Below are positions 45,963 to 54,658 of a stretch of DNA of 64,000 nt, piece after piece. The notes under the pieces were generated by a model, which was not told where the DNA came from, made no database searches, and saw only the letters and a program-made list of their open reading frames with translations. Positions within the stretch are counted from its first letter, which is position 1. Each line of letters begins with the position of its first letter. The stretch comes from Gordonia hydrophobica NBRC 16057 (lineage in GTDB: Bacteria > Actinomycetota > Actinomycetes > Mycobacteriales > Mycobacteriaceae), in NCBI RefSeq assembly GCF_001592365.1, contig NZ_BCWU01000004.1, forward strand, positions 186,001-250,000, in the 5' to 3' direction. Made by a program: the position numbers and the translations under genes.

Positions 45963-47390
45963 CTATTGTCGCAAACGCAGAAGCTCGCGCAGCGCAGGAG
46001 CGACCGCGTCGCGCAACCGCGACGCCCCGATCGGGGCTCCGCCGCTGGCCGATTCGGCCGCGCGGGCGTGAACGCGGGCGGCGGCGACCCCCGCGAATCG
46101 GGCGGGCAGGCCCGCCGCGAGGAGCGCGCCCGCGATGCCCGTGAGCACATCGCCCGCACCGGCGGTGGCCGCCCACGACGACTCCGCGTCGTTGCCGCTG
46201 ACCTGACCGTCGGGATCGGCGACCAGCGTGATCCGCCCCTTGAGCAGCACCGTCGCTCCCAAGTCCGCGGCCAGTGCACGGACTGCCGACAGCCGGTCGG
46301 CGTCGGGTCTGCGGCCGGCGAGACGTTCGAATTCACCGGCGTGCGGTGTCAGGAGGGTCGGCGCGGTCCGCCCGTCGAGGAGCTCGCGATGCCGAGCCAG
46401 AACCGTGATGCCGTCTGCGTCTATCACCGTCGGCAGATCGGCCGAGAGCACAGTGGCCAGGATGGCGTGGGCCTTGTCACCCGTGCCGAATCCGGGCCCG
46501 ACGGCCCAGGCCTGCACGCGTCCGGAGGTGCCGACGGTCGGTGAGGCGACCACCTCGGGACAGGCCGCGAGCACCTCGGCGGTGGCCGGTCCGGCATACC
46601 GGGTCAGGCCGGACGTGGCGGTCACCGCCGCCGATGTCGCGAGGACCGCCGCCCCCGGATAGTGGCGCGATCCCGCGACGATGCCGACCACGCCCTGGCT
46701 GTACTTGTCGTCGTGCGGGCCGGGAAGCGGCCACGCGTGCGCGACGTCGGCGTCGCTCGGCGTGGTCAGCGACGGTTCGGGCAGGTCGAGACCGATGTCG
46801 GCGACCACCAGGTCCCCGCAGCGCGGCGCGGCCAGGAGGTGAGCGATCCGCGGCGCGCCGAAGGTGACGCTGACGTCGGCCCGTACGGACGGCTCGTTGA
46901 CCACACCGGTGTCGGGGTCGATCCCGGACGGCAGGTCCACCGACACGACGGTCGCGCGGCGCGCGGCGACGTCGTCGAAGATCTGCGCGGCCGCCGGGCG
47001 CAGTGGCCCGCGGCCGCCCAGTCCCACGACGGCGTCGACGGCGACATCGACCGTGGATGGCACCGCGCTCACGATCTGCCCGCCCGCTCGGCGCAGCGCG
47101 GCGAGCTCGTCGCGGTGCGTGCGGTCGGGGTTCAGCAGGATCGCGGCGACGGCGACGCCGCGTCGAGCCAGGTGCGCGCCCGCGTACAGCGCGTCACCAC
47201 CGTTGTTGCCCGCGCCCACCACCAGCAGCACCCGCCTGCCGTAGACCCCGCCGGTGTCGGTGCGGAGTCGGCTCAGGACGGCGCCGGCGAGGGCGTTCGC
47301 CGCCCGCGCCATCAGCACGCCGCTCGTCAACAGCGCACCGGTCGCCTCCTCGGCGGCCCGGATCTGCGCCGCGGTGTAGTAGCCGATCAC
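45963..47390 (-). CDS. nnr: Bifunctional NAD(P)H-hydrate epimerase / ADP-dependent dehydratase
   Basis: A 475-residue repair enzyme for hydrated NADH and NADPH. The N-terminal YjeF_N epimerase domain (about 1-210) has VVGAGNNGGDALYAGAHLARRG (GAGNNGGDALYAG) and VSVDLPSGIDPDTG. The C-terminal ribokinase-like dehydratase (about 220-475) has KYSQGVVGIVAGSRHYPGAAVL (YSQGVVGIVAGS), LTPHAGEFERL and ATAGAGDVLTGIAGALL. GTG at 47390 lies 14 bp after the glmS stop. Confidence 0.94.
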   Translation of the reverse strand: MIGYYTAAQIRAAEEATGALLTSGVLMARAANALAGAVLSRLRTDTGGVYGRRVLLVVGAGNNGGDALYAGAHLARRGVAVAAILLNPDRTHRDELAALRRAGGQIVSAVPSTVDVAVDAVVGLGGRGPLRPAAAQIFDDVAARRATVVSVDLPSGIDPDTGVVNEPSVRADVSVTFGAPRIAHLLAAPRCGDLVVADIGLDLPEPSLTTPSDADVAHAWPLPGPHDDKYSQGVVGIVAGSRHYPGAAVLATSAAVTATSGLTRYAGPATAEVLAACPEVVASPTVGTSGRVQAWAVGPGFGTGDKAHAILATVLSADLPTVIDADGITVLARHRELLDGRTAPTLLTPHAGEFERLAGRRPDADRLSAVRALAADLGATVLLKGRITLVADPDGQVSGNDAESSWAATAGAGDVLTGIAGALLAAGLPARFAGVAAARVHARAAESASGGAPIGASRLRDAVAPALRELLRLRQ

Positions 47391-47404
47391 GGTGCCTCCG
47401 GCTG

Positions 47405-49267
47405 CTATTCGACGGTGACGGACTTGGCGAGGTTACGCGGCTTGTCGACGTCGTAGCCGCGCGACTGGGCGACGGTCGCCGCGAACACCTGCAGCGGCAC
47501 GGTCGAGACCAGCGGCTGCAGCAGCGTCGGGGTGGCCGGAATCGGGATCAGGTGATCGGCGACCGCGGCGGCGGCCTCGTCGTCCGGTTCGGCGATCACG
47601 ATCGTGGTGGCGCCGCGCGCCTGGATCTCTCGGATGTTGCTGACCATCTTGGAGTGCAGCAGGGCCCGACCGACCGGCGAGGGCATCACGATGATGACGG
47701 GCAGGCCGTCTTCGATGAGCGCGATGGGCCCGTGCTTGAGTTCTCCTGCCGCGAAGCCCTCCGCGTGGATGTAGGCGAGTTCCTTGAGTTTGAGCGCGCC
47801 CTCGAGGGCGACCGGGTAGCCGACGTGGCGTCCCAGGAACAGGACGGTGTCCGACGACGCGAACGACCGGGCCAGGTCGCGGACCGGTTCCATCTGCTCC
47901 AGGACCGTCTCGACGGCCTGCGGGATCTGTTCGAGGGCCTCGAACTCGCGGACCACCTCGTCCTGATACTTGGTGCCGACGGCCTGGGCCAACGCGAGGC
48001 CGACCATGTAGGCGGCGGCGATCTGCGCGAGGAAGCACTTGGTGGAGGCGACACCGATCTCCGGTCCGGCGTGGGTGTACAGCACCGCGTCGGACTCCCG
48101 CGGGATCTGTGCCCCGTTGGTGTTGCAGATCGCCAGGACGCGCGCCTTCTGGTCCTTGGCGTGGCGGACCGCCTCGAGGGTGTCCGCGGTCTCGCCGGAC
48201 TGGCTGATCGCGACCACCAGCGTCGAGCGGTCCAGGACCGGGTCCCGGTACCGGAACTCGCTGGCCAACTCCACCTCGACGGGCAGGCGGGTCCAGTGCT
48301 CGATCGCGTACTTGGCGATCATGCCCGCGTGATACGCGGTGCCGCACGCGACGACGAAGACCTTGTCGACGTCGCGCAGGTCCTGGTCGGACAGGCGCTG
48401 CTCGTCGAGCACGATGCGTCCGTCCTGCAGGTGCCCGAGGAGGGTGTCGGAGAGCGCGGCCGGCTGTTCGGCGATCTCCTTGAGCATGAAGTAGTCGTAG
48501 CCGCCCTTCTCGGCGGCCGCCAGGTCCCAGTCGATGTGGAACGGTTTGCCGCCGGTCGGGTTCTGGTCGAAGTCGGTGACGGTGTAGCTGTCGGCGGTGA
48601 TCACCACGACCTCGTCCTGACCGAGTTCCACGGCGTCACGGGTGTGCTCGATGAAGGCGGTGACGTCCGACGCGACGAACATCTCGCCGTCGCCGACGCC
48701 GACCACGAGTGGGGTCGACCGACGTGCCGCGACGATGGTGTCCGGGTGATCGGCGTGGGTGAACACCAGCGTGAACGCACCCTCCAGGCGGCGCAGCGTG
48801 GCGTAGGCGGAGGCGACGAAGTCGCCGGCGTGCTCACCGGAGGCGTACTCGCGCTCCATGAGGTGCACGGCGGTCTCGGTGTCGGTGTCCGACGAGAACT
48901 CGATGCCCGAGTGCTCCAGTTCGGCGCGCAGCGGCGCATAGTTCTCGATGATGCCGTTGTGCACCACCGCGGTCTTCTGATCGGAGCTGACGTGCGGGTG
49001 GGCGTTCCGGTCGGTCGGCTGACCGTGCGTCGCCCACCGCGTGTGCCCCATGCCGGTGGTGCCGGTCAGGCTGTCCGCACCGACTTCCGCGATCTGCTTG
49101 TCGAGGTTCTCCAGCCGCCCGGCCTTCTTCTCGACGGCCAGCGAGCCCCGCCCGTCGAGGATCGCCACACCCGCGGAGTCGTAGCCGCGGTATTCCATTC
49201 GGCGCAGGGCGTCGACGACGATGTCGAGCGCATCGCGCTTGCCCACATATCCCACGATTCCACACAT
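47405..49267 (-). CDS. glmS: Glutamine-fructose-6-phosphate aminotransferase GlmS
   Basis: A 620-residue enzyme that makes glucosamine-6-phosphate, the entry to UDP-GlcNAc. CGIVGYVGKRDALD gives the N-terminal nucleophile Cys2 after removal of Met. GMGHTRWATHGQPTDRNAHPH is the glutaminase site (seen as HTRWATHG, NAHPH). Two SIS sugar-isomerase domains follow (SQSGETADTLEA). It ends DKPRNLAKSVTVE, the family end. ATG 49267 is chosen because Cys must follow Met. TATTCT lies 8 nt upstream, so there is no glmS ribozyme leader. Confidence 0.97.
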   Translation of the reverse strand: MCGIVGYVGKRDALDIVVDALRRMEYRGYDSAGVAILDGRGSLAVEKKAGRLENLDKQIAEVGADSLTGTTGMGHTRWATHGQPTDRNAHPHVSSDQKTAVVHNGIIENYAPLRAELEHSGIEFSSDTDTETAVHLMEREYASGEHAGDFVASAYATLRRLEGAFTLVFTHADHPDTIVAARRSTPLVVGVGDGEMFVASDVTAFIEHTRDAVELGQDEVVVITADSYTVTDFDQNPTGGKPFHIDWDLAAAEKGGYDYFMLKEIAEQPAALSDTLLGHLQDGRIVLDEQRLSDQDLRDVDKVFVVACGTAYHAGMIAKYAIEHWTRLPVEVELASEFRYRDPVLDRSTLVVAISQSGETADTLEAVRHAKDQKARVLAICNTNGAQIPRESDAVLYTHAGPEIGVASTKCFLAQIAAAYMVGLALAQAVGTKYQDEVVREFEALEQIPQAVETVLEQMEPVRDLARSFASSDTVLFLGRHVGYPVALEGALKLKELAYIHAEGFAAGELKHGPIALIEDGLPVIIVMPSPVGRALLHSKMVSNIREIQARGATTIVIAEPDDEAAAAVADHLIPIPATPTLLQPLVSTVPLQVFAATVAQSRGYDVDKPRNLAKSVTVE

Positions 49268-49275
49268 GGGTACCA

Positions 49276-49281
49276 AGAATA
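49276..49281 (-). promoter_or_regulatory. -10 element of the glmS operon
   Basis: On the minus strand TATTCT lies 8 nt before ATG 49267 and no ribosome-binding site is seen. Confidence 0.4.
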
Positions 49282-49284
49282 GCG

Positions 49285-50187
49285 TCAGGCGGAGCGTGGT
49301 TTAGAGCCGAGCAACTGCGACACGGTGTCCAATTCCGGTCTCGTCTCGTTCGGCACGTCGATGGCGGCCGACTCGCCCATCGTGACCTCGGGGTCGGAGA
49401 ACGCCGCGTACTTCTCGTCGCCGGTCAGTCGATGCAGGAAGAAGCCGGTCAGCTGAGCGCGGACGGCCTTGTGCACGGCCTTGTCGGCCCCGTTGACGCC
49501 GATCAGTGAACGGATCGACGGCGTCTCGAGCAGATCGCTCGCCTCGGCGTCGGCGAGTGTGCGCAACGCTACGTCGCCCGCCAGGTTCTCGGCCAGGTCG
49601 AGCGCATTGCCGGTCATCGACGCCAGGTGCGCCGATCCCGCCAGGACCAGCGACCCGACCGTGACGGTCGACGCCGCCGCGTTCAGATCGGCGGTGGTGG
49701 GCGCCGGAAACACACTCGCGAGGGCCTTCACCCGGATCGGCGGCCGTCCGAGCAGGATCGCGTCCGACGCTGCGCGGACTGCGGCCGCGGCGCCGAAACC
49801 GTGACCGGCCAGCCCGATCCGGGCGGGGTCGACGGTGATGGCGCCGGTTCCGAGTCGCACGCTGCCGACGACGGTCGCGGCGGCGCGCAGGTCGGTGCCG
49901 AGGTCGATGTCGGACGGGAACAGGCCGCGGCTGCCGTCGGGCGCCGCGACCACGATGCCCCACGACGCGAGATGAAAGAGGAGGTCACGGTACCGAGCAC
50001 TGCCGACGAGCCAGCCGTGGCCGAAGGCGACGGCGGGGAGGTCGCGGCCGGTCCGCGGCGCGAACAACTGACCGGACATGCCGACGATCCCGAGGTCGCC
50101 GCGATCGACCTTGTTGGGCCCGCGACGTGCGAGTTCTTTCATCAGCTTGTCGGGCGGCGGCGCCACGACCTTCTTTTTCCCGAACAC
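49285..50187 (-). CDS. Dienelactone-hydrolase-like protein with altered nucleophile elbow
   Basis: A 300-residue alpha/beta-hydrolase-fold protein similar in layout to bacterial cutinase/PET-hydrolase-like and dienelactone hydrolase families: LPAVAFGHGWLVGSARYRDLLFHLASWG (AVAFGHGWLVGS, LLFHLASWGIVVAAPD) and IGLAGHGFGAAAA. The elbow reads G-H-G-F-G, so the nucleophile Ser is Gly at about residue 130. It may be a non-catalytic binder. It occupies the Rv3438 position beside glmS. GTG at 50187 follows TAGGGT by 6 nt. Confidence 0.75.
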   Translation of the reverse strand: MFGKKKVVAPPPDKLMKELARRGPNKVDRGDLGIVGMSGQLFAPRTGRDLPAVAFGHGWLVGSARYRDLLFHLASWGIVVAAPDGSRGLFPSDIDLGTDLRAAATVVGSVRLGTGAITVDPARIGLAGHGFGAAAAVRAASDAILLGRPPIRVKALASVFPAPTTADLNAAASTVTVGSLVLAGSAHLASMTGNALDLAENLAGDVALRTLADAEASDLLETPSIRSLIGVNGADKAVHKAVRAQLTGFFLHRLTGDEKYAAFSDPEVTMGESAAIDVPNETRPELDTVSQLLGSKPRSA

Positions 50188-50193
50188 GAGTCC

Positions 50194-50199
50194 ACCCTA
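50194..50199 (-). promoter_or_regulatory. -10 element of the hydrolase-like gene
   Basis: On the minus strand TAGGGT is followed by 6 nt and the GTG start, the leaderless pattern. Confidence 0.4.
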
Positions 50200-50240
50200 T
50201 GGCATTGCCCCGCCCGCCACGCCGCCACACGCTCCCCCGC

Positions 50241-50335
50241 TGGTCGAGTAAGCGACGAAGGAGCGCCCCCACGCCGGTCGAGTAAGCGACGAAGGAGCGC
50301 CGCCCACGCTGGTCGAGTAAGCGACGAAGGAGCGC
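50241..50335. repeat. Three tandem copies of GGTCGAGTAAGCGACGAAGG-type repeat
   Basis: Units begin at 50242, 50276 and 50311. Each reads GGTCGAGTAAGCGACGAAGG followed by AGCGC, with spacing of 34-35 bp. The last is followed by ATCGAGACC. Similar GTCGAG-CGACGAAGGAGCG units are, to my knowledge, scattered in Gordonia and related genomes. They lie between two leftward genes. They are too few and too close together to be a CRISPR array. Confidence 0.85.
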
Positions 50336-50357
50336 ATCGAGACCGCCGCGGGCTGGG

Positions 50358-50600
50358 TCACCGCCGCACACCCGGTCGCGCGGCGTCCAGTCCCGCGGGC
50401 AGAAGCAGCTGCGGAACGACCACCTCCGCCGCCTCGACGTCGGCAACGAGCCGTGCGCGGAGCCGTCGCACCTCGCTCCGCTCCGGCCTCAGCGGCGCAC
50501 GAACCGCCGATATCCGGTCCCGATACCGGCGGGCGGCGTCGTCGAAACCGAGGTCGGCCCGCTCCGCGATCTCGTCGAGTCGCTGCATTGCCGCCGTCAT
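50358..50600 (-). CDS. Small helical protein, third gene of a candidate type VII substrate operon
   Basis: An 80-residue protein, MTAAMQRLDEIAERADLG with a long charged helix (about residues 3-58) and a hydrophobic VVVPQLLLPAG tail. I do not recognise a family. Its ATG overlaps the stop of the WXG-bearing gene (ATGA). It could be a chaperone or third member of the exported complex. The function is inferred from position only. Confidence 0.65.
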   Translation of the reverse strand: MTAAMQRLDEIAERADLGFDDAARRYRDRISAVRAPLRPERSEVRRLRARLVADVEAAEVVVPQLLLPAGLDAARPGVRR

Positions 50601-51220
50601 CGCAGGTCCGCCAACGCCAGTTCTCCTTCGGAGACCACCTGGGCGGACCATGCGGCCGCGACCTGAGCGACGGCGTCGACGATCGCTCGACCGGCCAGCT
50701 CCCCTGCCGATTGCGCGTAGTCCAGCCGCGCCTGGACCTCGCCGCGCAGCGCGTGCGGACTCACCGCGCCCGAGTTCAGCGCTGCGGGAAGGGCTTCCAG
50801 ATCGAAGCCGCTCAGTTGCGGGCGGCTCACCGTGTCCAGCACGGCGCGGTGTCGGTGCAGCACCTCGCCGATCACCAGATCGGCCTGAGCCGTCGCCGCA
50901 GCGCCGTCGTCCAGGCGAACGAACAGGTCGGCGAGTTCGGCACCGACGACCCGCAGCGCGCCGCCCGCCGAACGCCCGGACCGTCCGGTCCAGTCCGCGA
51001 CCGGCGACGCCGCCGGCCGGTCCACGACGGCGACGCCGACCAGATTGCGCACCAGCCCGGCGAGACGCTGCGCATCCTGCGAGAACTCGGTGTGCCGGAA
51101 CTCGTCGATCCGGGCGTGTGGCTGTCGGACGGTCTGATCGTCGACTCCGGTCAGACTCAGTTCGCGGCACACCGTGATCAGCGCGACGAAGCCGTCCGCG
51201 CACGAGGTCACCGCGTCCAT
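50597..51220 (-). CDS. Helical protein with a WXG motif, candidate type VII secretion substrate
   Basis: A 207-residue alpha-helical protein. ADWTGRSGRSAGGALRVVG contains a W-T-G turn (W77-G79) between helices, like the WXG turn of Esx proteins, followed by a long helix to about residue 130 and more helices. There is no signal peptide or membrane segment. It lies in the position of Rv3439c, though that protein is larger. ATG 51220 overlaps the end of the upstream 106-residue gene by 13 bases. ESX relatedness is an inference. Confidence 0.6.
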   Translation of the reverse strand: MDAVTSCADGFVALITVCRELSLTGVDDQTVRQPHARIDEFRHTEFSQDAQRLAGLVRNLVGVAVVDRPAASPVADWTGRSGRSAGGALRVVGAELADLFVRLDDGAAATAQADLVIGEVLHRHRAVLDTVSRPQLSGFDLEALPAALNSGAVSPHALRGEVQARLDYAQSAGELAGRAIVDAVAQVAAAWSAQVVSEGELALADLR

Positions 51221-51528
51221 GCGGTCACCGCCCTCGTCGCGGCCTCTTCGGCGTCGGACAGGGCGTACCCGGCCCGTGCGAGGTCGTCGGCGACGGCGTC
51301 GACCGCGATGCCGCAGCTGCGGAATCGGCTCGCGAGATCCCGTAAGTGCTCGGCGGTCCGATCCGCGGATCGGCGGATCGGACCGTCGTCGGCCCATCGA
51401 CACAGATCGTCGGACGTCAGCGCGGCAGCACAGTCGCCGACCACCGTGGCGATCTGCTGCTGTGCACGCGTGGTCTCGGCGACCGCTTCGAGGTCGACGC
51501 AGATTCCGGCATCATCGTCCGTGCTCAT
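51208..51528 (-). CDS. EspC-like small protein with YxxxD motif, candidate type VII substrate
   Basis: A 106-residue helical protein in the Rv3440c position. The layout is helix (about 12-37), a turn with RWADDGP, helix (about 54-72), and a C-terminal helix VADDLARAGYALSDAEEAA. The YALSD segment (Y88-D92) fits YxxxD/E, the general type VII export signal, and the surrounding pattern resembles the EspC C-terminus. It is first in a three-gene operon after glmM, about 8 kb from the ESX-4 ATPase end. Confidence 0.65.
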   Translation of the reverse strand: MSTDDDAGICVDLEAVAETTRAQQQIATVVGDCAAALTSDDLCRWADDGPIRRSADRTAEHLRDLASRFRSCGIAVDAVADDLARAGYALSDAEEAATRAVTAWTR

Positions 51529-51615
51529 GATGATTGGACGCAGCAGCGTCCACTTCGGTTCCGCGACACGCCGAGGAACGGTGGATTCCGTCCGGAGACC
51601 ACCGTTCGTCGGCGA

Positions 51616-52944
51616 TCAGACGCCTGCGACGACCGCCGCGACGCGCTCGGCGATGCCGCGCGCGGACTCGTGCGTCTGTGCTTCCACCATCACGCGGACC
51701 AGTTGCTCGGTTCCCGAGGGACGCAGCAGGATGCGACCCTGACCGTCGAGTTCGGTCTCGGCTTCGGCGACGGCGGCGAGCACCGTCGACGCCGCGGACA
51801 CCGCATGCTTGTCGGTCACCGGCACATTGATCAGTTCCTGGGGCAGCACGGTCATGACGCCTGCGAGATCGGCCAACCGCTTGCCCGTGGCCGCGATCCG
51901 GGAGGCCAACAGCAGTCCGGTCAGGACTCCGTCGCCGGTGGTGCCGACGGCCGGGACCACGATATGGCCCGACTGCTCACCGCCGAGCGCATAGCCGCCC
52001 GCGCGGAGCTCCTCGAGAACATAGCGGTCGCCGACGCCGGTCACCTTGAGCTTGATGCCCGCGGCCTTCATCGCCAAATGCAGCCCGAGGTTGCTCATCA
52101 CGGTCGCGACCAGCACACCGTCGGTGAGGTCGCCCGCCTCGTGCATGGCCAGCGCGAGCACCGCCATGATCATGTCGCCGTCCACCACCGCGCCGGTGGA
52201 GTCCACCGCCAGGCAGCGGTCGGCGTCGCCGTCGTGGGCCAGACCCAGGTCGGCGCCGTGCTCGAGGACGGCGGCCTGCAGCTTGCCCATGTGAGTGGAA
52301 CCGCAGTCGTCGTTGATGTTGAGTCCGTCGGGATCGGCGTGGATCGCGATGACCTTGGCGCCTGCGGCCTCGTACGCCCGCGGTCCCACCACCGACGCCG
52401 CCCCGTGGGCGCAGTCGACGACCACGGTCAGACCGTCGAGCGCCGTGGGGACGGCAGACGCGAGATGCGCCAGGTAGCGGTCGACAGCATCGGGCGCGTC
52501 GACGATCCGACCGACGGCGGCGCCGATCGGACGCACCTGTTCAGTCTCCATCGCGGCCTCGATCGCGTCTTCGACGTCGTCGGGCAGCTTGTGTCCGCCC
52601 GCCGCGAAGAACTTGATGCCGTTGTCGGGCATCGGGTTGTGCGACGCGGAGATCATCACGCCGAAGTCCGCCTGGTAATCGGCGGTCAAGAACGCCACCG
52701 CGGGCGTCGGGACCACCCCGACACGAATGGCGTCGGCCCCCGCAGCGGCCAGGCCGGCGCACAGCGCGGCTTCCAGGAATTCACCGGAAGCACGCGGATC
52801 GCGGCCGACGACGACGCGGGGACGGGTGTGCGCATGTGCACCGAGAACGGAAACGGCGGCCGAGGCCAGAGCCAACGCCAACTCTGCAGTGAGTTGGTCG
52901 TTGGCCCGGCCTCGGACGCCGTCGGTGCCGAAAAGGCGAGCCAC
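51616..52944 (-). CDS. glmM: Phosphoglucosamine mutase GlmM
   Basis: A 442-residue enzyme converting glucosamine-6-phosphate to glucosamine-1-phosphate, the step after Glm[14 protein letters not shown] starts the fold, [16 protein letters not shown] has the phosphoserine (about S101), [11 protein letters not shown] binds metal, and GGEQSGHIV and [12 protein letters not shown] bind substrate. GTG at 52944 lies 14 bp after rpsI, so it is probably co-transcribed with rplM-rpsI. Confidence 0.96.
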   Translation of the reverse strand: MARLFGTDGVRGRANDQLTAELALALASAAVSVLGAHAHTRPRVVVGRDPRASGEFLEAALCAGLAAAGADAIRVGVVPTPAVAFLTADYQADFGVMISASHNPMPDNGIKFFAAGGHKLPDDVEDAIEAAMETEQVRPIGAAVGRIVDAPDAVDRYLAHLASAVPTALDGLTVVVDCAHGAASVVGPRAYEAAGAKVIAIHADPDGLNINDDCGSTHMGKLQAAVLEHGADLGLAHDGDADRCLAVDSTGAVVDGDMIMAVLALAMHEAGDLTDGVLVATVMSNLGLHLAMKAAGIKLKVTGVGDRYVLEELRAGGYALGGEQSGHIVVPAVGTTGDGVLTGLLLASRIAATGKRLADLAGVMTVLPQELINVPVTDKHAVSAASTVLAAVAEAETELDGQGRILLRPSGTEQLVRVMVEAQTHESARGIAERVAAVVAGV

Positions 52945-52958
52945 AGTATCCGAAGCGA

Positions 52959-53480
52959 TCAGCGCTTGCTGTACTGCGAAGCCTTGCGGGCCTTCTTCAG
53001 GCCGTACTTCTTGCGCTCCACCGCGCGCGCGTCGCGGGTCAGGAAGCCTGCCTTCTTCAGTGCCGGACGATCCTCGGGGCTGACCTCGATGAGACCGCGG
53101 GCGATGGCCAGACGCAGGGCGCCTGCCTGGCCGGAGGGGCCGCCGCCGGAGAGGCGTGCGTGGATGTCGAACGCGTCGATGCGCTCGACGGTCTCCAGCG
53201 GAGCCTTGATGAGCTGCTGGTGAACCTTGTTCGGGAAGTAGTTCTCGAGAGTGCGGCCGTTGAGGGTGAACTCACCGGTGCCCGGCACCAGGCGCACACG
53301 AACGATGGCTTCCTTGCGGCGACCCACGGTCTGGACCGGCGCGTCGAGGACGACCGGTCCGCGCGAGCTGGTCTCGGCCGGGGCGGCCTCGACCGACTCG
53401 GTGGTGTAGCTGCCGTCTTCGCTCAACGTCTCGTCTTCGATGACCTCGACGTCGACGTCGTTCAGGTTGTTGTCGCTCAC
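52959..53480 (-). CDS. rpsI: Ribosomal protein S9
   Basis: A 173-residue small-subunit protein. The acidic N-terminal extension (about 1-45) is common in actinobacteria. Then [49 protein letters not shown] ([15 protein letters not shown]) and the basic end [12 protein letters not shown] are universal. GTG at 53480 overlaps the rplM stop (GTGA). Confidence 0.97.
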   Translation of the reverse strand: MSDNNLNDVDVEVIEDETLSEDGSYTTESVEAAPAETSSRGPVVLDAPVQTVGRRKEAIVRVRLVPGTGEFTLNGRTLENYFPNKVHQQLIKAPLETVERIDAFDIHARLSGGGPSGQAGALRLAIARGLIEVSPEDRPALKKAGFLTRDARAVERKKYGLKKARKASQYSKR

Positions 53481-53920
53481 TGGGCCACCTGCTTGATCTC
53501 GTAGTTGACCGGCTTCTGCGCGGCGTGCGGGTGGTCGGCGCCCGCGTAGACCTTGAGCTTGCCTGCGATGGCGTTGCCCAGCTTGTTCTTCGGGAGCATG
53601 CCCTTGACGGCGCTCTCGATGACACGCTCGGGCTTGCTCGCCAGGAGCTCGCCGACAGACTGGGACTTCAGGCCACCCGGGTGACCCGAATGACGGTAGA
53701 GACGCTTGTCGGTCAGCTTGTTGCCGCTGACGGCGACCTTCTCCGCGTTGATGATGACGACGTAGTCGCCGCCGTCGACGTGCGGGGCGTAGGTGGGCTT
53801 GCCCTTGCCGCGGAGCAGGTTCGCGCTCGCAACGGCGAGGCGGCCGAGCACCACGTCGGTGGCGTCGATGACGTACCACTCGCGGGTCACGTCACCGGCC
53901 TTCGGGGTGTAGGTAGGCAC
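53477..53920 (-). CDS. rplM: Ribosomal protein L13
   Basis: A 147-residue large-subunit protein: [26 protein letters not shown] ([15 protein letters not shown]), [29 protein letters not shown] and [12 protein letters not shown] at 53920 has GAGG 6 nt upstream; a GTG four codons upstream is also possible. The promoter should lie in 53921-54113, but I see no certain element. It corresponds to Rv3443c. Confidence 0.97.
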   Translation of the reverse strand: MPTYTPKAGDVTREWYVIDATDVVLGRLAVASANLLRGKGKPTYAPHVDGGDYVVIINAEKVAVSGNKLTDKRLYRHSGHPGGLKSQSVGELLASKPERVIESAVKGMLPKNKLGNAIAGKLKVYAGADHPHAAQKPVNYEIKQVAQ

Positions 53921-54113
53921 AGGAGTCCTCACTTGTTCGTTTGCTGCTGGTCGGGTGCACACGCAGAGTTGGCCTCCCGGCGACCAGTGGGGACCCGGGA
54001 GCTCGGAGAACGCGAGCGCACCAGCGATCCAGATTACGCGGACGGGTGGTGCTCGGTCAAAACGCGACGACGTCGCCCGGTCTGCGCCGCCGGGAGCCGA
54101 CCGCACCGGTCCG

Positions 54114-54119
54114 TATGGT
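54114..54119 (+). promoter_or_regulatory. -10 element of the YceI-like gene
   Basis: TATGGT lies 7 nt before ATG 54127 and no ribosome-binding site is seen. Confidence 0.45.
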
Positions 54120-54126
54120 TGACACC

Positions 54127-54654
54127 ATGAGCAGACAGGTGGAACTCGGCCCCGACGACGGCACCCTCACGCTCCGCACCGGCGTCACCGGCAGAGCCGC
54201 CCGTACCGGACACCGTCTCACGATCGGATTCGAGCGGTGGCGCGCGGTCGTCGTGATCGACGACGCCCCCGCGTCCGTCACCCTGACCGTCGACGTCGAG
54301 TCACTGCAGGTGCTCTCCGGCGAGGGCGGCCTGACACCGATGACCGCGCCGGAGCGACTCGTCGCCCGCACCAACGCGCTCAAGTCGTTGGGCTCGTCGC
54401 GCCACCCCGAGATCGTCTTCACCGCCGATCAAGTCACTCCACTCGACGACGGATACCGCCTAGTGGGCGAGCTGGCCATCGGCGGTACCACCCGCAAGCA
54501 CACCGTCGACGTGGACTCCGACGACGCCGTCGTCCGCGGCGAGTCTCCCGTCGTGCAGACCGATTTCGGCGTGAAACCGTACTCGCTGATGATGGGCGCG
54601 TTGAAGGTCGCCGACGAGGTGGTCGTCGCGTTGGAGGCGACGCTCCCCCGGTGA
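54127..54654 (+). CDS. YceI-family lipid-binding-like protein
   Basis: A 175-residue beta-barrel protein of the YceI (lipocalin-like, isoprenoid-binding) family: [49 protein letters not shown] and [11 protein letters not shown] then [23 protein letters not shown]. There is no signal peptide, so it is cytoplasmic here. It is on the opposite strand to its neighbours, in the gap where mycobacteria carry esxT and esxU, and its stop is 4 bp from the Rv3446c-like stop. Confidence 0.82.
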   Translation: MSRQVELGPDDGTLTLRTGVTGRAARTGHRLTIGFERWRAVVVIDDAPASVTLTVDVESLQVLSGEGGLTPMTAPERLVARTNALKSLGSSRHPEIVFTADQVTPLDDGYRLVGELAIGGTTRKHTVDVDSDDAVVRGESPVVQTDFGVKPYSLMMGALKVADEVVVALEATLPR

Positions 54655-54658
54655 CGCG

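Noticed and set aside
49268..49284. glmS ribozyme or long riboswitch leader
   Set aside because: Only 17 bp separate glmS from the next gene, and a -10 element lies there.
50241..50335. Possible CRISPR array
   Set aside because: Only three units, with spacers of about 9 bp and no cas genes.
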